From a bacterium (GTDB lineage Bacteria > Planctomycetota > Planctomycetia > Gemmatales > Gemmataceae), in NCBI GenBank assembly GCA_017308215.1, contig JAFKFQ010000262.1:1-64000 (forward strand): a stretch of 64,000 nucleotides of DNA, in the 5' to 3' direction. The notes beneath the pieces were generated by a model that was given only the letters and a program-made list of their open reading frames with translations, searched no databases and was not told the DNA's origin. Below, in pieces: positions 26,139 to 33,886 of the stretch (position 1 is the first letter of the stretch; every line of letters starts with the position of its first letter). A program made the translations under genes and the position numbers.

Positions 26139-27152
26139 ATGGCAAAGAAGCGAGTTGACGGCTCAACCGACCTCAAGGGCCGTTTCGAGCGGGCCTCCCG
26201 GTCACTCAACCCGCCTGCCTTGGCTGTTGGCGTTGACGTGACGTGGTGGGGAGGAAGCGGAAAGGCGAGCGAAGCACAGAGCCGAAAGGAGTGCATCGCT
26301 TTCGCACTCAGGACCGAAGACGGCTGGACGCTTCCCGAGTTCCGACGGGTCGATCTAACGGGCTTTAACGCCGCGGCTGGGAAGTCCGAGCCAAACGCTG
26401 ACCCGGACGGGGAAGACCTCATCGTCGAACTCAAGCACCTATTCGAGAAGCACGGCGCAGCAACCAAGATTGTCGTCGCGCTGGACGCCCCGCTCTTGGC
26501 AGTCGAGCGCGGACTGCCCCGCCGCAAGAAATCCCAAAAAGTCGGCGAGGTGGAGCGGAGGGCAGCAGACCGAGCATGGGCCACGAGTGTGTCACTCTCT
26601 CCGAAGGGCTGGAGGGCCATCAACATCCAGCCCGGCTCGCCTTTACCACCTCGGATCGCCTCAGTTGTCGAGAAGCTCGTCACGGCGGGGTTCAGTTTGT
26701 ACCTGAAACCCGACTCGCCGCTCAAGGATCGCCTCCTGATCGAGTGCTTCCCGAACGAGGTCATTTGGAGCGGTGGTGTAATGGGACGGTGCGGCTCGTA
26801 CACCTTCGCCTCAATGACCGCCTACAAACAGATGGGCAAGTGCGGGACCGTGCTACCCCTCGGCCTGCTCGAACAAGTGTGTACCCACACTCTCCGTCCG
26901 TGCCTAGAACTCGCTGGCCTGAACGCCGACGGGTGGCTGTCCCGATTCTGGGATTGGCTCTCGAAGGACGAAGTCGTCGTAACCGGTGTGGAGGGGGCGA
27001 CGGGGAAATGCTTCGACGACGCCATCGATTCGGTGCTCTCCCTCATCGCCGCCGTGTCGTTCATCGATGGGTCGGCGCACGTCCATCAAGGAGACGACCC
27101 GCAGGATGGGCACATCATCGGCCCCGGTCTCCCGTCGGGCCAACTGTCCTGA
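26139..27152 (+). CDS. DUF429 domain protein (predicted RNase H-like nuclease)
   Basis: 337 residues; ATG 26139 has GGATGGAGAAG upstream. The fold's first strand with its acidic residue is ALAVGVDVTWWGG; the second acidic site is KIVVALDAPLLAVERG; then LLIECFPNEVIWSG and the C-terminal GKCFDDAIDSVLSLIAAVSF supply the last acidic pair. This is the DUF429 pattern, a predicted RNase H-fold nuclease of unknown biological role. Alone on the plus strand among minus-strand genes, with a bidirectional hairpin after it. Confidence 0.82.
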   Translation: MAKKRVDGSTDLKGRFERASRSLNPPALAVGVDVTWWGGSGKASEAQSRKECIAFALRTEDGWTLPEFRRVDLTGFNAAAGKSEPNADPDGEDLIVELKHLFEKHGAATKIVVALDAPLLAVERGLPRRKKSQKVGEVERRAADRAWATSVSLSPKGWRAINIQPGSPLPPRIASVVEKLVTAGFSLYLKPDSPLKDRLLIECFPNEVIWSGGVMGRCGSYTFASMTAYKQMGKCGTVLPLGLLEQVCTHTLRPCLELAGLNADGWLSRFWDWLSKDEVVVTGVEGATGKCFDDAIDSVLSLIAAVSFIDGSAHVHQGDDPQDGHIIGPGLPSGQLS

Positions 27153-27156
27153 CGAC

Positions 27157-27178
27157 CGAGATCGCACGTGCGGTCTCG
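27157..27178. terminator. bidirectional hairpin between convergent genes
   Basis: CGAGA-T-CGCA/TGCG-G-TCTCG forms an 11-pair stem around a CpG centre, 4 bases after the DUF429 stop and 29 bases before the Xer stop on the other strand. A degraded copy of the shared motif (about 27,190-27,210) follows. Confidence 0.55.
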
Positions 27179-27206
27179 ATACCCGGTCTCGGGTAAGGAG
27201 TGTCGG

Positions 27207-28145
27207 TCAGTAGTTCAGTTTCTCCGCGGCGTCGGCCAGATCCTTGTCACTGCGGCGGGTGTACCGGGCCGTCGTGGTCAGCGACTCGTGGCCGAGGATC
27301 TGGGCCAGTCCGACGAGGTCGTTGCCGGTGTCCGCGAGGTACTGGTGGGCCATCGTGTGCCGTAGCAGGTGCGGGTGGAGCTCGACGCCGGTGATCGCGC
27401 CGTACTTGGCGCACAGGGCGCGAACGCCCCGCTCGGTCAGCGGCCCCCGCTCGCCGATGAACACCCGGTCGGTCTCGACCGGGGGCCGGGCGTCGAGGTA
27501 CGCCTGCACCGCCCGCCGGGCCGGGAGAGGCAGCGGGGCCGTCCGCTGCTTGCCGCCCTTGCCGTGCCGGAAGACCGCCGACCCGCTCCGCTCCCCGATC
27601 AGCAAATCGTCCAGATCGAGCTGCACGAGGTCGCCGACCCGGCAGCCGGTGTACAGCAGAAGGTGGAAGACCGCGTCCGCCCGCACGTCGCTCCGCAGCT
27701 CCACCTCCCGCAGCAGACGGCGGACCTGAGACCGGTCGAGCCCCTTCGGCGCGAGCGCCTGCCGCCGCAGCTCGCGGACCGGCTGGGCGACGTTGGCGGT
27801 GACGCGGCCCACGGCGGCCAGCCACCCGAAGAACCGCCGCACCGACACCATCGCCCGGTTCACCGTGGCGACCGCCTGCCCCTTGGTCCGGCGCAGGTGG
27901 TCGCGGAAGTCGGTGATGTCCCGGGTCGTCACCCGCCCGACGACGAACCGCTCGCCGTTCGTCGCCGCGAACCAGATCACGAGCTTTTTCAGGTCGCTCA
28001 CCACCGCCCGACGGGTCTCGGGGGCGAAGTCGTTGGCGGCGAGGTACTGGTCGAGGAGGCCGGGCTCCTCCTTCCCGAGCGGCAGGCCCCCGAACGCATT
28101 ACCGCCCGAGTTCTGGCGGCCTTCTGGACGGAAATCTGACGCCAT
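27207..28145 (-). CDS. tyrosine recombinase (XerC/XerD-like)
   Basis: 312 residues. N-terminal SAM-like core-binding domain (about 25-125), then the catalytic domain: Arg in [12 protein letters not shown], Lys in [13 protein letters not shown], His-x-x-Arg in [14 protein letters not shown], His in [13 protein letters not shown] with the Tyr nucleophile. All catalytic residues are intact. It probably catalyses excision/integration or dimer resolution of the element. It follows the HTH and RuvB-like genes on the same strand at short spacing, likely one transcription unit driven from motif copy 5. Confidence 0.93.
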   Translation of the reverse strand: MASDFRPEGRQNSGGNAFGGLPLGKEEPGLLDQYLAANDFAPETRRAVVSDLKKLVIWFAATNGERFVVGRVTTRDITDFRDHLRRTKGQAVATVNRAMVSVRRFFGWLAAVGRVTANVAQPVRELRRQALAPKGLDRSQVRRLLREVELRSDVRADAVFHLLLYTGCRVGDLVQLDLDDLLIGERSGSAVFRHGKGGKQRTAPLPLPARRAVQAYLDARPPVETDRVFIGERGPLTERGVRALCAKYGAITGVELHPHLLRHTMAHQYLADTGNDLVGLAQILGHESLTTTARYTRRSDKDLADAAEKLNY

Positions 28146-28205
28146 ATGGACACTCCTCCCTCGTAACTCGGGTGGTATTGGCCGTTATCGCCCCTGCTTA
28201 CCGGC

Positions 28206-28670
28206 TCAGTTCGGGCGCTTCAGGTGCAGGAACACTCGCCGCAACACTTCGCCCGAGTCCACTCCTTCGACGCCGCTCGGGTACAGCGCCTTGATCGCCG
28301 CGCCGACTTGATCCGCCGTCGGTGACGCCAACCCGAGCGCCTTGAGCCCGTCGAGCAGGTCGGTGTGCGTGCCGCCCGCCTTCGGCTTGGGGGTTACCGG
28401 GCGGGCTGGCTTGGGGGCGACGGGGCGGTGCCCGCGGGCATAGAAGAGGACCGGCTGGCAGTTGACCCCGCAGTTGCGGCGCCGCACCTCAAGGCACCTC
28501 CGCTGGAGCTCCTCGGGGTAGCACGGACGCCGGGTCCGCACGTGGTAGACCGGCGGGGGGAACACCCCTTCCCCGACGAGCTGGTAGTACCTCGCCCGGC
28601 TCAGGCCCACCATCCGGGCCATGTCCGCCACGGAGACGACGGCCTTGGTCGGCACCGGCTGGTCGCGCAT
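28206..28670 (-). CDS. MerR/AlpA-like helix-turn-helix protein (excisionase-type)
   Basis: 154 residues from ATG 28670. The N-terminal KAVVSVADMARMVGLSRARY followed by YQLVGEGVFPPPVYHV is a winged-helix AlpA/excisionase pattern, where FPPP follows the recognition helix. A Cys pair and Pro-rich linker lead to a C-terminal acidic helical domain (ADQVGAAIKALYPSG). Lies between the RuvB-like gene (20 bases upstream) and the Xer gene (60 bases downstream), so it may direct recombination or regulate the module. Confidence 0.75.
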   Translation of the reverse strand: MRDQPVPTKAVVSVADMARMVGLSRARYYQLVGEGVFPPPVYHVRTRRPCYPEELQRRCLEVRRRNCGVNCQPVLFYARGHRPVAPKPARPVTPKPKAGGTHTDLLDGLKALGLASPTADQVGAAIKALYPSGVEGVDSGEVLRRVFLHLKRPN

Positions 28671-28690
28671 GGTCGTCCTCTCGGATGAAG

Positions 28691-29653
28691 TTACTCCGGG
28701 CCGTTCGCCCGGCGGGTCAGCAGTTCGCGGCCCTCGGCGGTCAACTGCCGCCGCCCTTGGTCGTCCTTCAGGATCAGCCCGGAGCGGATCAGGAACGGCT
28801 CGATCACCTGCGACACGGTGCGGGCCGGCAGGCCGATCAGGCTGGCGACGACGTTCAGCCGGCTGGCACCCTCGGCCAGCGCGGCGAGGTACTGCCGCTC
28901 GGTCGGGCCGAGGCCGATCTCGTCGAGCCCCTCCAGCGCGCACGCCCGGGTCAGGTGTCCGCGGGTGATGGTGGTCTCCCCCTCGGCGCGGCAGACGCGG
29001 CGGCACGCCTGCAACAGCCGCAGCGCCAGCCGCGGCGTGCCCCGCGCCCGCTCGGCGATCAGGGGCGGCAGCCCGTCGTGGACCGGCCAGCCGAGGGCGC
29101 GGCCCCGCTGGGCGACCAGCGCGGCCAACTCCCCGACCGTGTAGAACTGGAACCGCAGGACGAGTCGCATCCGGTCGCGGAGGGGTTGCAGCAGGCCGTA
29201 CTCGTCCGTCGTGCTCAGCAGGAGCGAGAAGTCGTTGAGCGGGATCGACTGCGGCCCGCCCTTGGCCCGGCTCGGGAGGACGACCTTCCGCTGGTCGAGC
29301 GCGAGGTACAGCGCCGTCTGGTACTCCTTGTCGAGTTCGTGGCACTCGTCGATGTGGATCAGGTCGCGGTCCTTCGCGCCCAGCAGCAGCGCGTTGAGGT
29401 CGGCGGGGCCGGTGACCGACTGGCCGAGAACCTCGTGGAGACCCGTCCCCATCTCGGCGGCGACGACTTTCGCCACCTGCGACTTGCCGAGCCCCGGGCC
29501 GCCGACCAGCAGGGCGTGGTCGAACTTGCGGCGGTCGGCGGCGGCGGCTTCGAGGGCAACGGTGACCTGATCGACGACGCCCCGCTGGCCGATCAGGTGC
29601 GAGAGGGCGGACGGGGCGGCGTCGTTCACCTCGGTCGGTCGCTGGTCGGTCAT
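28691..29653 (-). CDS. RuvB-like AAA+ ATPase
   Basis: 320 residues from ATG 29653. Alignable by eye to RuvB: LSHLIGQRGVVDQVTVALEA, Walker A GGPGLGKSQ, Walker B LIHIDECHEL, sensor 1 LLLSTTDEYG followed by PLRDRM (arginine finger), and sensor 2 RGTPRLALRLL, then a C-terminal winged helix (RQYLAALAEGASRLN, IEPFLIRSGLI). RuvB drives Holliday-junction branch migration; this is a mobile-element paralogue, possibly acting with the Xer recombinase two genes downstream. Differs from housekeeping RuvB in the DECH box. Motif copy 5 is 41 bases upstream. Confidence 0.85.
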   Translation of the reverse strand: MTDQRPTEVNDAAPSALSHLIGQRGVVDQVTVALEAAAADRRKFDHALLVGGPGLGKSQVAKVVAAEMGTGLHEVLGQSVTGPADLNALLLGAKDRDLIHIDECHELDKEYQTALYLALDQRKVVLPSRAKGGPQSIPLNDFSLLLSTTDEYGLLQPLRDRMRLVLRFQFYTVGELAALVAQRGRALGWPVHDGLPPLIAERARGTPRLALRLLQACRRVCRAEGETTITRGHLTRACALEGLDEIGLGPTERQYLAALAEGASRLNVVASLIGLPARTVSQVIEPFLIRSGLILKDDQGRRQLTAEGRELLTRRANGPE

Positions 29654-29694
29654 GGCGGACTCCGTCGGTTGTGGTGGGGGTGATCGCCCGAGGG

Positions 29695-29712
29695 CATAGC
29701 GGGTGTCCGTCA
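29695..29712 (-). promoter_or_regulatory. shared upstream motif, copy 5
   Basis: Minus-strand TGACGGACACCCGCTATG, 41 bases before the ATG at 29653 of the RuvB-like gene. Confidence 0.75.
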
Positions 29713-29910
29713 CTCGACCCGGAGAGAGGATCGCGCACCCGGCGCGGTTCGCAATGTCGGTAACGCCGGGCCGAGACCGAACGCGACGGACGACGGCCTG
29801 TTGAGCAAGGCCGCGGGGGGTTCATGGGGGGCAGATCCGATCACGACGGGCGAGTACCGGGAGTTCGGCGGGTACGGTGGGGTCGTGATGGTCTGAAGCG
29901 AAGGAGGTAC

Positions 29911-29932
29911 GGGGGCGACACCAGTCGCCCCC
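29911..29932 (-). terminator. hairpin terminator of the ArdC gene
   Basis: Perfect 9-base stem (29,911-29,919 with 29,924-29,932) and a 4-base loop, 11 bases past the stop codon on the minus strand. Confidence 0.6.
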
Positions 29933-29942
29933 TGAACGGGCG

Positions 29943-30857
29943 TCACGCCACGGCAACCTCCTCGGGCTGCGCCTGCTGTTGGCTGGAGAAGCCGAGGAAG
30001 AAGGTGGCGGCGCGACTGGCGTCCGCCGTCACCCGGAAGATGTACCTCGGGTCGGCCTTCATCGCGCCGAGCCAGTATGCGAGGTACGACGTGCTGTTCG
30101 ACCGGTCGCCATGCGGAAGACCGAGGTCGGTCGCCACGAAGCTCGCCGCCAGCTCGGCCCGAAGTTCGCCTTCGGCGTAGGAGCCGGTCCAGCCGAGCCG
30201 GTGCTCGGTCCAATGCCCGGCCAACTCGTGCAGGACCGTCTGGTAGTAGTCCTGCTCCTCCGCGAATTGGGCCTTGGGCGGCAGCTGGACGTAGTCACCG
30301 TCGGCGCCGGGCGCCGGCCTGCGGTAGTACGCCCGGTCGCCGCCGTGGCGGATGTCGGCCCCGGTGGCGGCGATGGCCCGCTCAGCTGGGAGGTAGTCGA
30401 TGAAGTCCACGCGGTCTCGGGCTTCGGCCCGGAGGCGGTCGGCGGCCTCGCCTTCGACCTGATCGACGGAGAACACCGTGAAGTTCCGCAGGACGAGGTA
30501 CTTGCCCTCGCGTTCATCGCCGTCCTCGGCGTCCTTCGGCTTCCGCGTGACCGGCTTGCAGAATACGACGTTGCAACCCCACCGCCCGCTGGGGACGTGC
30601 GGGGGGCGGGCCTTGACCCGGCACCCGATCTCGTGCCACTGGCGGAAGGTCGCGTAGCGGCTCGACGTGAGCCCGAGGCGTTGGCGGTACAGTTGCAGGA
30701 GCAGGACGTTGATGCCGGTGTAGCGGCGTCCGGTGGCGGCGTTCGCGGGCGGGCCGGACGTGCCCCACGGGCACTTCCACGGGGGCACGCGGCCCTTCTC
30801 CAGAGCGTTGACGATCTCGGCGGTGATTTGCTGCCGGGTCTCGTTCGGACTGGACAT
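29943..30857 (-). CDS. ArdC-like antirestriction protein (ssDNA-binding domain plus zincin)
   Basis: 304 residues from ATG 30857. The N-terminal DUF1738 domain starts NETRQQITAEIVNALEKGRV and PPWKCPWG, with the family's RRYTGINVLLL. The C-terminal metallopeptidase-like part has YYQTVLHELAGHWTEHRLG (HExxH) and the downstream AELAASFVATDLGL with the third-ligand Glu. ArdC proteins protect incoming mobile DNA from restriction during transfer, which fits an element lying next to restriction systems. Motif copy 6 is 41 bases upstream. Confidence 0.88.
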   Translation of the reverse strand: MSSPNETRQQITAEIVNALEKGRVPPWKCPWGTSGPPANAATGRRYTGINVLLLQLYRQRLGLTSSRYATFRQWHEIGCRVKARPPHVPSGRWGCNVVFCKPVTRKPKDAEDGDEREGKYLVLRNFTVFSVDQVEGEAADRLRAEARDRVDFIDYLPAERAIAATGADIRHGGDRAYYRRPAPGADGDYVQLPPKAQFAEEQDYYQTVLHELAGHWTEHRLGWTGSYAEGELRAELAASFVATDLGLPHGDRSNSTSYLAYWLGAMKADPRYIFRVTADASRAATFFLGFSSQQQAQPEEVAVA

Positions 30858-30898
30858 GACCGTGCTCCTCGTGGGGTGGGTGGGGATCACCACGAGCG

Positions 30899-30916
30899 GG
30901 TAGCAGGTGTCCGTCA
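30899..30916 (-). promoter_or_regulatory. shared upstream motif, copy 6
   Basis: Minus-strand TGACGGACACCTGCTACC, 41 bases before the ATG at 30857, the same distance as copy 5. Confidence 0.75.
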
Positions 30917-31339
30917 GTTCGAGATGGATTCGGCCACTGGCGTGCCGGGGGCGGTGCAGCGTGTGAGCCGATAGAACGCAACGAAATCGGCACGAAGTCC
31001 CGAGCCCGGCCATGCCCGACCAGTGCCTTCGAGACCCACCGACCAGATCCGGCAGGAGTGCGCCACCAAGCTCCGCTCCGCCGAAACCGGCGACATGTTC
31101 ACGACCATTCCCGGGTGCTCTCTGAGCGGGACCGGCGCACGCCGAGCATGGTGGGGATGCGGATCACGCCCGACGGTTGCCTGCTGGCTCGAAGGCAAGG
31201 CCACGTACAAGGCGTTTCTTGGGGCCGGGGCCGACCTGACCCGCAACCTCCACGGGGTCGTCGAGGTCGCCGGGCTGGACGGCGACGAGGCGGGTAACCT
31301 TCTGGGCCGGATCGCCGCGAACAAGGGGGCAACGGACCG
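30917..31339. other. spacer between the mobile-element module and the Pycsar operon
   Basis: About 420 bases with open frames but none with convincing protein character or a ribosome site. It is the boundary between the motif-bearing module and the defence genes. No repeat or tRNA was seen. Confidence 0.5.
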
Positions 31340-32626
31340 TCAGTCGGCCAGCACCGCGAGGATCGACGGGTGCAGTTTGGAGCGCGAGACGCGCTCCTTC
31401 ACCCACTCCCGTAGGGATGGTGACGCCGCCTTGAGCCGCTCCGCGATGGCGAGGCTCTCCCCCACCTCACGCTTCAGCTCCATGAGAGTCTCGGCGATGT
31501 CCATGACGTGAAAGCGGTTGTGCCCGACCCCGAGGTCGAGAACGCAGACGACCAGATCAGCCCGGATGTGGTAGTCCGTCAACGCCTCGTAGAGCGTGCG
31601 GCACTGGGCGGCGATCTTGTCCGTGTAGGAGAAGCCCCACCCCTGCGAGGTCACGTGACCCGCGAAGCTGGCAATCAGTTCCCGCATGTCCTCTTTGCTG
31701 GCCCCGAGCATCAGCCGCGCCGCCAGCGGCGGCAACTGCATGACCGCCTCGTGGACCAGATCGGCGTCCGTTCGGAACTGGGTCAGGATTTCGAGGATGC
31801 GCTCCGCGTGTTCGGGCGACACGCTCGCCCTCGCTGAGAACTGGGCGATCAGCTTGGTCAACTCCTCGTGGGGCGAGGTCGCCGCCACGGTGCCCGAGAC
31901 GTAGTGCCACGCCTGCTTGAGATCGGCGACGGTCTGGTAGCGCTTGTCCGGGTTGGTCCGGGTGCATTTGTCGATGACCATCGCCACTCCCGGATCGAGC
32001 GAGGAGGTGTCGGTGGCGGTGGAGGCAAGCTCGCCGACGTGCAGTTCGAGCAGCAACCGGCCCAAGCTGTAGATGTCCGACCGCTCGTCGGCATTCTTGG
32101 CGTTGGCCATCTGCTCGGGGGCCATGTACAGCGGCGTCCCCATCGGGTAGCCGGTGATCGTGTGGCGGGTGCTCGCGGAGTCCAGCACTCGCCCGAGTCC
32201 GAAGTCCGTGACCACGAGGTCGTCGTCGCTGTTCATCAGGACGTTCTCGGGCTTGAGATCCCGGTGGATGACGCCCTCGCCGTGCGTGTACTCGATGGCG
32301 TCGAGGATCGAGCCGTACACCTTGGCGATCCGGTCCCCGTCGCCTTGCATCGTGCGGAGCACGTCCCTCAGCGTGTGCTGATACCTCGGCATGACGTACC
32401 AGTAGGGGGCCTCCTGCAAGTGGAGGCCGACCACCTTGACCACGTTCGGGTGGTCGAGCCGGTGCAGTAGCCGGACCTCCTCGCGGAACCGGCGGGTGCT
32501 GTCCTCGCCCAAGCCGGGCAGGAGCTTCTTCTTGGCGAAGACCTTCCCGTCCTCCTTCCGCTTGCACAGCCAGACCTCGCCGAACCCGCCAGAGCCGAGC
32601 TTCCGAAAAGCGACGTAGCTAGGCAT
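31340..32626 (-). CDS. Ser/Thr protein kinase with C-terminal helical domain, next to Pycsar genes
   Basis: 428 residues from ATG 32626, ribosome site GAGGGAA; GTG 32635 is the alternative. Canonical kinase: glycine loop LGSGGFGEV (10-18), Lys32, HRDLKPEN (121-128), DFG (141-143) and GTPLYMAPEQ. Residues about 260-428 form a helical domain unlike PASTA or membrane-anchored bacterial kinases, with FSARASVSPEHAERILEILT and YEALTDYHIRADLVVCVLDL; it may bind a regulator. No membrane helix, so cytoplasmic. It lies 69 bases after the PycTM gene on the same strand and could be the fourth gene of that operon, or an independent defence kinase. Confidence 0.85.
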   Translation of the reverse strand: MPSYVAFRKLGSGGFGEVWLCKRKEDGKVFAKKKLLPGLGEDSTRRFREEVRLLHRLDHPNVVKVVGLHLQEAPYWYVMPRYQHTLRDVLRTMQGDGDRIAKVYGSILDAIEYTHGEGVIHRDLKPENVLMNSDDDLVVTDFGLGRVLDSASTRHTITGYPMGTPLYMAPEQMANAKNADERSDIYSLGRLLLELHVGELASTATDTSSLDPGVAMVIDKCTRTNPDKRYQTVADLKQAWHYVSGTVAATSPHEELTKLIAQFSARASVSPEHAERILEILTQFRTDADLVHEAVMQLPPLAARLMLGASKEDMRELIASFAGHVTSQGWGFSYTDKIAAQCRTLYEALTDYHIRADLVVCVLDLGVGHNRFHVMDIAETLMELKREVGESLAIAERLKAASPSLREWVKERVSRSKLHPSILAVLAD

Positions 32627-32695
32627 TTCCCTCACTCCGGTAAGCCGACGAGACCGCGCACCGACGATCCCACGACACCGCCGATCATCCCCGCC

Positions 32696-33298
32696 TCAGC
32701 CGGGCAGCAGGGAGATGCAAAACACGGCGACTACCCAGCAGACGAGGCCGACGACGGTGGCTTGGGCTGAGGCCCTCACGGTCCTGTGCTTGGTGAGGGC
32801 GATGTGCGAGGTCTCAACGATCTGCGTCCCCACATCCCTGAGCCAGTCGTCCTCGGACATCCCCTTCAGTTCGGTGACGTACCTCTCGAAGTCGTGGCCG
32901 TACTGGGTGGCAACGTGGCCGAAGAAGATTCGGCACTTCGGGGCCTTCTCCCCGAACCGGGACATGACGGCGTAGATCAGCATCCCCACGGCGACGACCG
33001 AGCAGAGGGCGAAGGCGATCAGGGCCACCAGACCGACCCACGCGGGGGCCGGGGCGGGGCTGGCGGCAAGCGCCTTCTTGAGTGCCCCCACGCTGCTGAC
33101 TACGAACCCGAACATCAGGGTGTTGATGGCGAACACGAACGCCGCCTTGGTGTCGGCGAAGCGGATCTGCTCCTGCACCCCGGCCAGCACCTTGAGGCAG
33201 TTGTCGAGGCTCGACTTCCTTTCGGCGGGGTCGCCCGCGGGCTGGCCGTTCGTCGGCTGGGCCGGGGTCGTCGGGTTGCTCGCTGGTTTCTTGGCCAC
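32696..33298 (-). CDS. pycTM: Pycsar effector PycTM-like membrane protein (DUF5706 type)
   Basis: 200 residues from GTG 33298, 9 bases after GGGGAGG; GTG 33307 overlapping the previous stop is less well placed. A disordered Pro/Thr head is followed by LKVLAGVQEQIRFADTKAAF, the hallmark of the PycTM/DUF5706 family (helix, then A-D-T-K-A at the entry of helix 1). Membrane helices are at about 52-72, 86-112 and 180-198, with a cytoplasmic segment (120-178) rich in charged residues. In known Pycsar systems the effector senses cCMP or cUMP and damages the membrane, aborting infection. The family call rests on motif, topology and the cyclase two genes upstream. Confidence 0.82.
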   Translation of the reverse strand: MAKKPASNPTTPAQPTNGQPAGDPAERKSSLDNCLKVLAGVQEQIRFADTKAAFVFAINTLMFGFVVSSVGALKKALAASPAPAPAWVGLVALIAFALCSVVAVGMLIYAVMSRFGEKAPKCRIFFGHVATQYGHDFERYVTELKGMSEDDWLRDVGTQIVETSHIALTKHRTVRASAQATVVGLVCWVVAVFCISLLPG

Positions 33299-33303
33299 GC
33301 CCG

Positions 33304-33885
33304 TCACCTCCCCAGCCGCCGCTGGCAGCAGACCTTGAACTTCTTGCCGCTCCCGCACGGGCACGGCTCGTTGCGCCCGACTCCCCCCTTTTCTCGCACC
33401 GCCTCGGCGATGCCCGCCGTGCCGTGCGCTCTGGCCTCCCCGGGCCAGACGGCCTTGACCCCGGTGAATTCTTCCTTCACGAGCGCCTGCTGGTACAGGT
33501 GCTCCTTGAACAAGAAGGTGTGCGCCACGGCGAACAGGTCGTTCAACGAGTCGCCCCGCCCGAAGTCTATTCCGCTCTCGCCCGGCACGTACAGGCACAG
33601 GCTCCAGTCCGAGTTGATGTGCGAGTCGCCGCCCTTCTGCCAGCGATCCCGGTGGCTGACCAGTATGACGGTGGGGGTCGTCCCCCGGTCGGGGAAGCTC
33701 GGAGGGTACTCGACCCGCAGCGTCACTGACTCGTAGCGGTGGCCGTGCCGGGACTGGACGTGGAAGACGCCCTCCAAGTAAGCCACGCCGCCCCCGGCGA
33801 CCCCGCTGCGGAAGTCGTCGAGGGTCTGGCGCCCGATCCGCTGCTCGGCCTCCCACCGGGCCGGGTTTCGCTCGTGCCACCCCAT
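33304..33885 (-). CDS. E2 ubiquitin-conjugating-like protein fused to a SEC-C zinc motif
   Basis: 193 residues. The core matches a minimal UBC fold: strands ESVTLRVEYPPSFPD, then TPTVILVSH, then HINSDWSLCLYVPGES, where His89/Asn91 and Cys97 mimic the HPN...C active site of E2 enzymes; a long helix follows (DLFAVAHTFLFKEHLYQQAL). The end (170-187) is GRNEPCPCGSGKKFKVCC, a complete SEC-C zinc motif as on SecA. No E1 or JAB gene is nearby. The gene starts 1 base after the cyclase stop and its stop overlaps the start region of the PycTM gene, so it is an integral operon member. In CBASS, E2-like proteins modify the nucleotide synthase; by analogy it may act on the cyclase. Confidence 0.78.
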   Translation of the reverse strand: MGWHERNPARWEAEQRIGRQTLDDFRSGVAGGGVAYLEGVFHVQSRHGHRYESVTLRVEYPPSFPDRGTTPTVILVSHRDRWQKGGDSHINSDWSLCLYVPGESGIDFGRGDSLNDLFAVAHTFLFKEHLYQQALVKEEFTGVKAVWPGEARAHGTAGIAEAVREKGGVGRNEPCPCGSGKKFKVCCQRRLGR

Positions 33886-33886
33886 G

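Noticed and set aside
28671-29825. A protein of more than 500 residues ending at 28,206 on the minus strand
   Set aside because: Its upstream two thirds are the RuvB-like gene read in another frame. Only 28,206-28,670 is protein-like.
23381-30916. An integron-like cassette array (Xer recombinase with repeated sites between small genes)
   Set aside because: The repeated motif is not an attC-like structure (no inverted R'/R'' arms), lies at a fixed distance before start codons, and the recombinase sits inside the gene row rather than at one end. A regulatory role fits better.
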